From Peptococcaceae bacterium CEB3 (GTDB lineage: Bacteria > Bacillota > Desulfitobacteriia > Desulfitobacteriales > Desulfitobacteriaceae): DNA of 64,000 nucleotides. How positions within the stretch are numbered: the first letter of the stretch is position 1; every line of letters starts with the position of its first letter. Of this stretch, positions 62,334 through 64,000 are shown one piece after another. A model generated the notes under the pieces. The model was given only the letters and a program-made list of their open reading frames with translations. It had not been told where the DNA came from and searched no databases. Both the position numbers and the translations under genes were made by a program. The stretch lies in contig LDXJ01000063.1 in the NCBI GenBank assembly GCA_001029295.1, forward strand, positions 186,001-250,000, given 5' to 3'.

Positions 62334-63497
62334 ATGTCTCGTCAAGAGTTTTTACCTTATGCTTTACCATTGATTGAAGAGGATGATATTGCCGAAGTGG
62401 TGGACAGCCTGAAATCCAACTGGATCAGCAAAGGCCCCAAGACCGCGGAGTTCGAGAAGCGTTTTGCTGAATACGTGGGAGCTAAGCACGCTGCGGCCGT
62501 CAATTCCTGCACGGCCGGCCTCTATCTCTCCCTGGTGGCCGCGGGCATCGGGCCGGGGGACGAGGTTATTACCACGCCCATGACTTTCGTCGCTTCGGCT
62601 AACGTGGTACTCCATTGCGGAGCCAAGCCGGTCTTTGTCGATATCGATCCTGTGACCATGATTCTGGATGTGACCAAAATTGAGGCGGCTATCACCCCAC
62701 GCACCAAGGCCATTATCCCCGTGCATATCGCCGGGCACCCCTGCCCGATGGACGAAATTATGGCTCTCGCCAAGAAATACCGCCTCTTTGTGTTGGAGGA
62801 CGCGGCACACGCCGTCTATACTAAGTACAAAGGAAAACTGATAGGCACCCTGGGCAACGCCACCAGCTTTTCCTTTTATGCCACGAAGAACCTGGCGACC
62901 GGCGAAGGGGGCATGGTTACCACCGACGATGAGGCCCTGGCGGAGAAGATCCGGATCATGAGTCTGCACGGGATGAACCACACGGCTTGGAACCGCTACA
63001 GCTCGGCCGGTTCCTGGTACTATGAGGTCCTTTATCCCGGCTATAAGGACAATATGACGGATATTCAGGCGGGGCTGGGTTTGACCCAACTGGCCAAGCT
63101 GGAGAGAATGCAGGGCAGGCGGAAAGAGATCGCCGCCCGCTATAACGAAGCCTTCGGCCGCATGCCCGAACTGGAAACGCCGGTGGAGATGGAATATGCC
63201 CGTCACGCCTGGCACCTTTATATCATTAAACTCAACCTCGACAAGCTTACCATTGACCGGAACCGGTTTATTGAAGAGCTAAAGGGGCAAAATATCGGCA
63301 CAAGCGTACACTTCATTCCGGTGCATTTCCACCCCTACTACCGGGAGACCTTCGGCTACAAACCCGGGGATTATCCCCAGACGGAGGCCGTCTTCGAACG
63401 CATCATCTCTCTGCCGCTCTATCCCAGGATGACCGATCAGGATGTCGAAGACGTGATTGAGGCTGTGAGGGCGATTGTGGAGAAAGCGCGGCGCTGA
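62334..63497 (+). CDS. DegT/DnrJ/EryC1/StrS aminotransferase, PseC/ArnB-like
   Basis: 387 residues with GAAAGGAG upstream. SLKSNWISKGPKTAEFEKRF, VNSCTAGLYLSLVAAGIGPG, VLEDAAHAVYTKYKG and the PLP lysine in SFYATKNLATGEGGM are typical of aminotransferases that act at C4 of UDP-4-keto-6-deoxy sugars (PseC, PglE, ArnB). The likely substrate is the product of the 4,6-dehydratase encoded at 41255, at the other end of the locus. It differs clearly from the WbpE-like enzyme at 48235. Confidence 0.92.
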   Translation: MSRQEFLPYALPLIEEDDIAEVVDSLKSNWISKGPKTAEFEKRFAEYVGAKHAAAVNSCTAGLYLSLVAAGIGPGDEVITTPMTFVASANVVLHCGAKPVFVDIDPVTMILDVTKIEAAITPRTKAIIPVHIAGHPCPMDEIMALAKKYRLFVLEDAAHAVYTKYKGKLIGTLGNATSFSFYATKNLATGEGGMVTTDDEALAEKIRIMSLHGMNHTAWNRYSSAGSWYYEVLYPGYKDNMTDIQAGLGLTQLAKLERMQGRRKEIAARYNEAFGRMPELETPVEMEYARHAWHLYIIKLNLDKLTIDRNRFIEELKGQNIGTSVHFIPVHFHPYYRETFGYKPGDYPQTEAVFERIISLPLYPRMTDQDVEDVIEAVRAIVEKARR

Positions 63498-63736
63498 GGT
63501 TCTTGGCAAGGTTTCAGCCGGACAGGCGGGGTCGGGGAGGAGCTGCTTCCCCGGTCTGGTCTTGGCCAAGGAAGCGGAGACGGAGTTTATCCAGACGGCA
63601 AAATCGGTGAAAAGAAGCGATATGTGATAAAATAGAGAAAGAGGTATGTAGATATCCCTTCATGTGCCGATGGAGAACTCGGGCACGTGCAGTGAGAAGA
63701 AGAAAGTGAGGAATTTTCAAGAAGGGGGATGTCAGC

Positions 63737-64000
63737 GTGATACAGCTTGTGTGGCTGTCGTACGATCTGGGAATTGATGGGGACTACACGAGCCTCTATT
63801 ATTGGTTAGATTCCCGGAAAGCCAAGGAATGCGGGAACAGTGTGGCCGTCTTTTCCTACCAGTACGAAAAAGATTTGGTTGACGAGATAAAAAAGGATAT
63901 TCGAGCCACTGTGAAATTTCGTAAGACCGACAGGATCTACGCGGTGTATGGGGTAATGGTGGGTGGCAATAAGCATTATAAAGGCACTTTTCTGTTTGGC
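63737..64000 (+). CDS. protein of unknown function, cut by the window edge
   Basis: A GTG at 63737 follows AAGGGGG by 9 bases and the frame stays open for 88 codons to the end. The protein opens IQLVWLSYDLGIDGDYTSLY and then has YYWLDSRKAKECGNSVAVF and FRKTDRIYAVYGVMVGGNKH: a mixed alpha/beta, soluble, Tyr- and Asp-rich sequence without signal peptide. I do not recognise the family. It lies after the polysaccharide locus and may start a new unit. Confidence 0.7.
   Translation, partial: MIQLVWLSYDLGIDGDYTSLYYWLDSRKAKECGNSVAVFSYQYEKDLVDEIKKDIRATVKFRKTDRIYAVYGVMVGGNKHYKGTFLFG

Overview
The window looks like a chromosomal segment of an anaerobic, moderately GC-rich member of the Bacillota, most likely a Desulfitobacterium/Peptococcaceae-type organism. 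Supporting signs are strong GGAGG-type ribosome binding sites with many TTG and GTG starts, a serine T-box leader, a CtsR-type operator at clpP, LL-diaminopimelate aminotransferase, a hybrid cluster protein and DMSO-reductase-family respiratory enzymes. The genus is an inference. No rRNA, tRNA, CRISPR array or intact transposon was seen.

Layout. 1-5 kb: a rubredoxin-like protein cut by the window edge, a membrane-anchored polysaccharide deacetylase, a Fur-family regulator followed by a NicO/UreH-like membrane protein, and a padR-MFS (fosmidomycin-resistance type) operon with a clear palindromic operator. 5-8 kb: a 34-residue membrane peptide ahead of a SulP anion transporter, then a small membrane protein. 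8-17.6 kb: a PucR-type regulator, a TorD-like chaperone, and two related molybdopterin oxidoreductase sets. The first is Tat-exported with iron-sulfur and DmsC-like anchor subunits; the second lacks a Tat signal and an anchor. 17.8-25.5 kb: a LysR regulator, an AT-richer AAA ATPase/TOPRIM-like (DUF3226) pair that looks like an anti-phage module, an MFS transporter, a PIN/AbrB toxin-antitoxin pair with its own operator, dapL and a Fic protein. 25.5-36.7 kb: hcp, a YkgJ-like cysteine-cluster protein, a T-box-controlled serC-serA-DUF1015 group, clpP, a chemoreceptor and a small membrane protein.

37-63.5 kb is a large surface-polysaccharide locus: galU, two membrane-anchored proteins with disordered linkers, a CapD/PglF-type 4,6-dehydratase, and a five-gene set matching the WbpA-B-D-I-E route to UDP-2,3-diacetamido-mannuronic acid. 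It continues with two O-antigen polymerase/ligase-like proteins, a Wzx-type flippase, five glycosyltransferases, a glucuronyl C5-epimerase-like protein and a second sugar aminotransferase. Together these point to an acidic polymer rich in amino-uronic acids that may be epimerised at C5.

A recurring oddity is that many intergenic gaps, and a few coding regions, are filled with degenerate tandem repeats of 7 to about 57 bp. These include a heptamer family resembling GTCAGAG, and in-frame repeat-encoded insertions in two glycosyltransferases. The strongest candidates for something little described are the ATPase/TOPRIM pair, the serine T-box leader with two antiterminator modules, an unassigned structured-RNA candidate near 39.2 kb, and this repeat behaviour.
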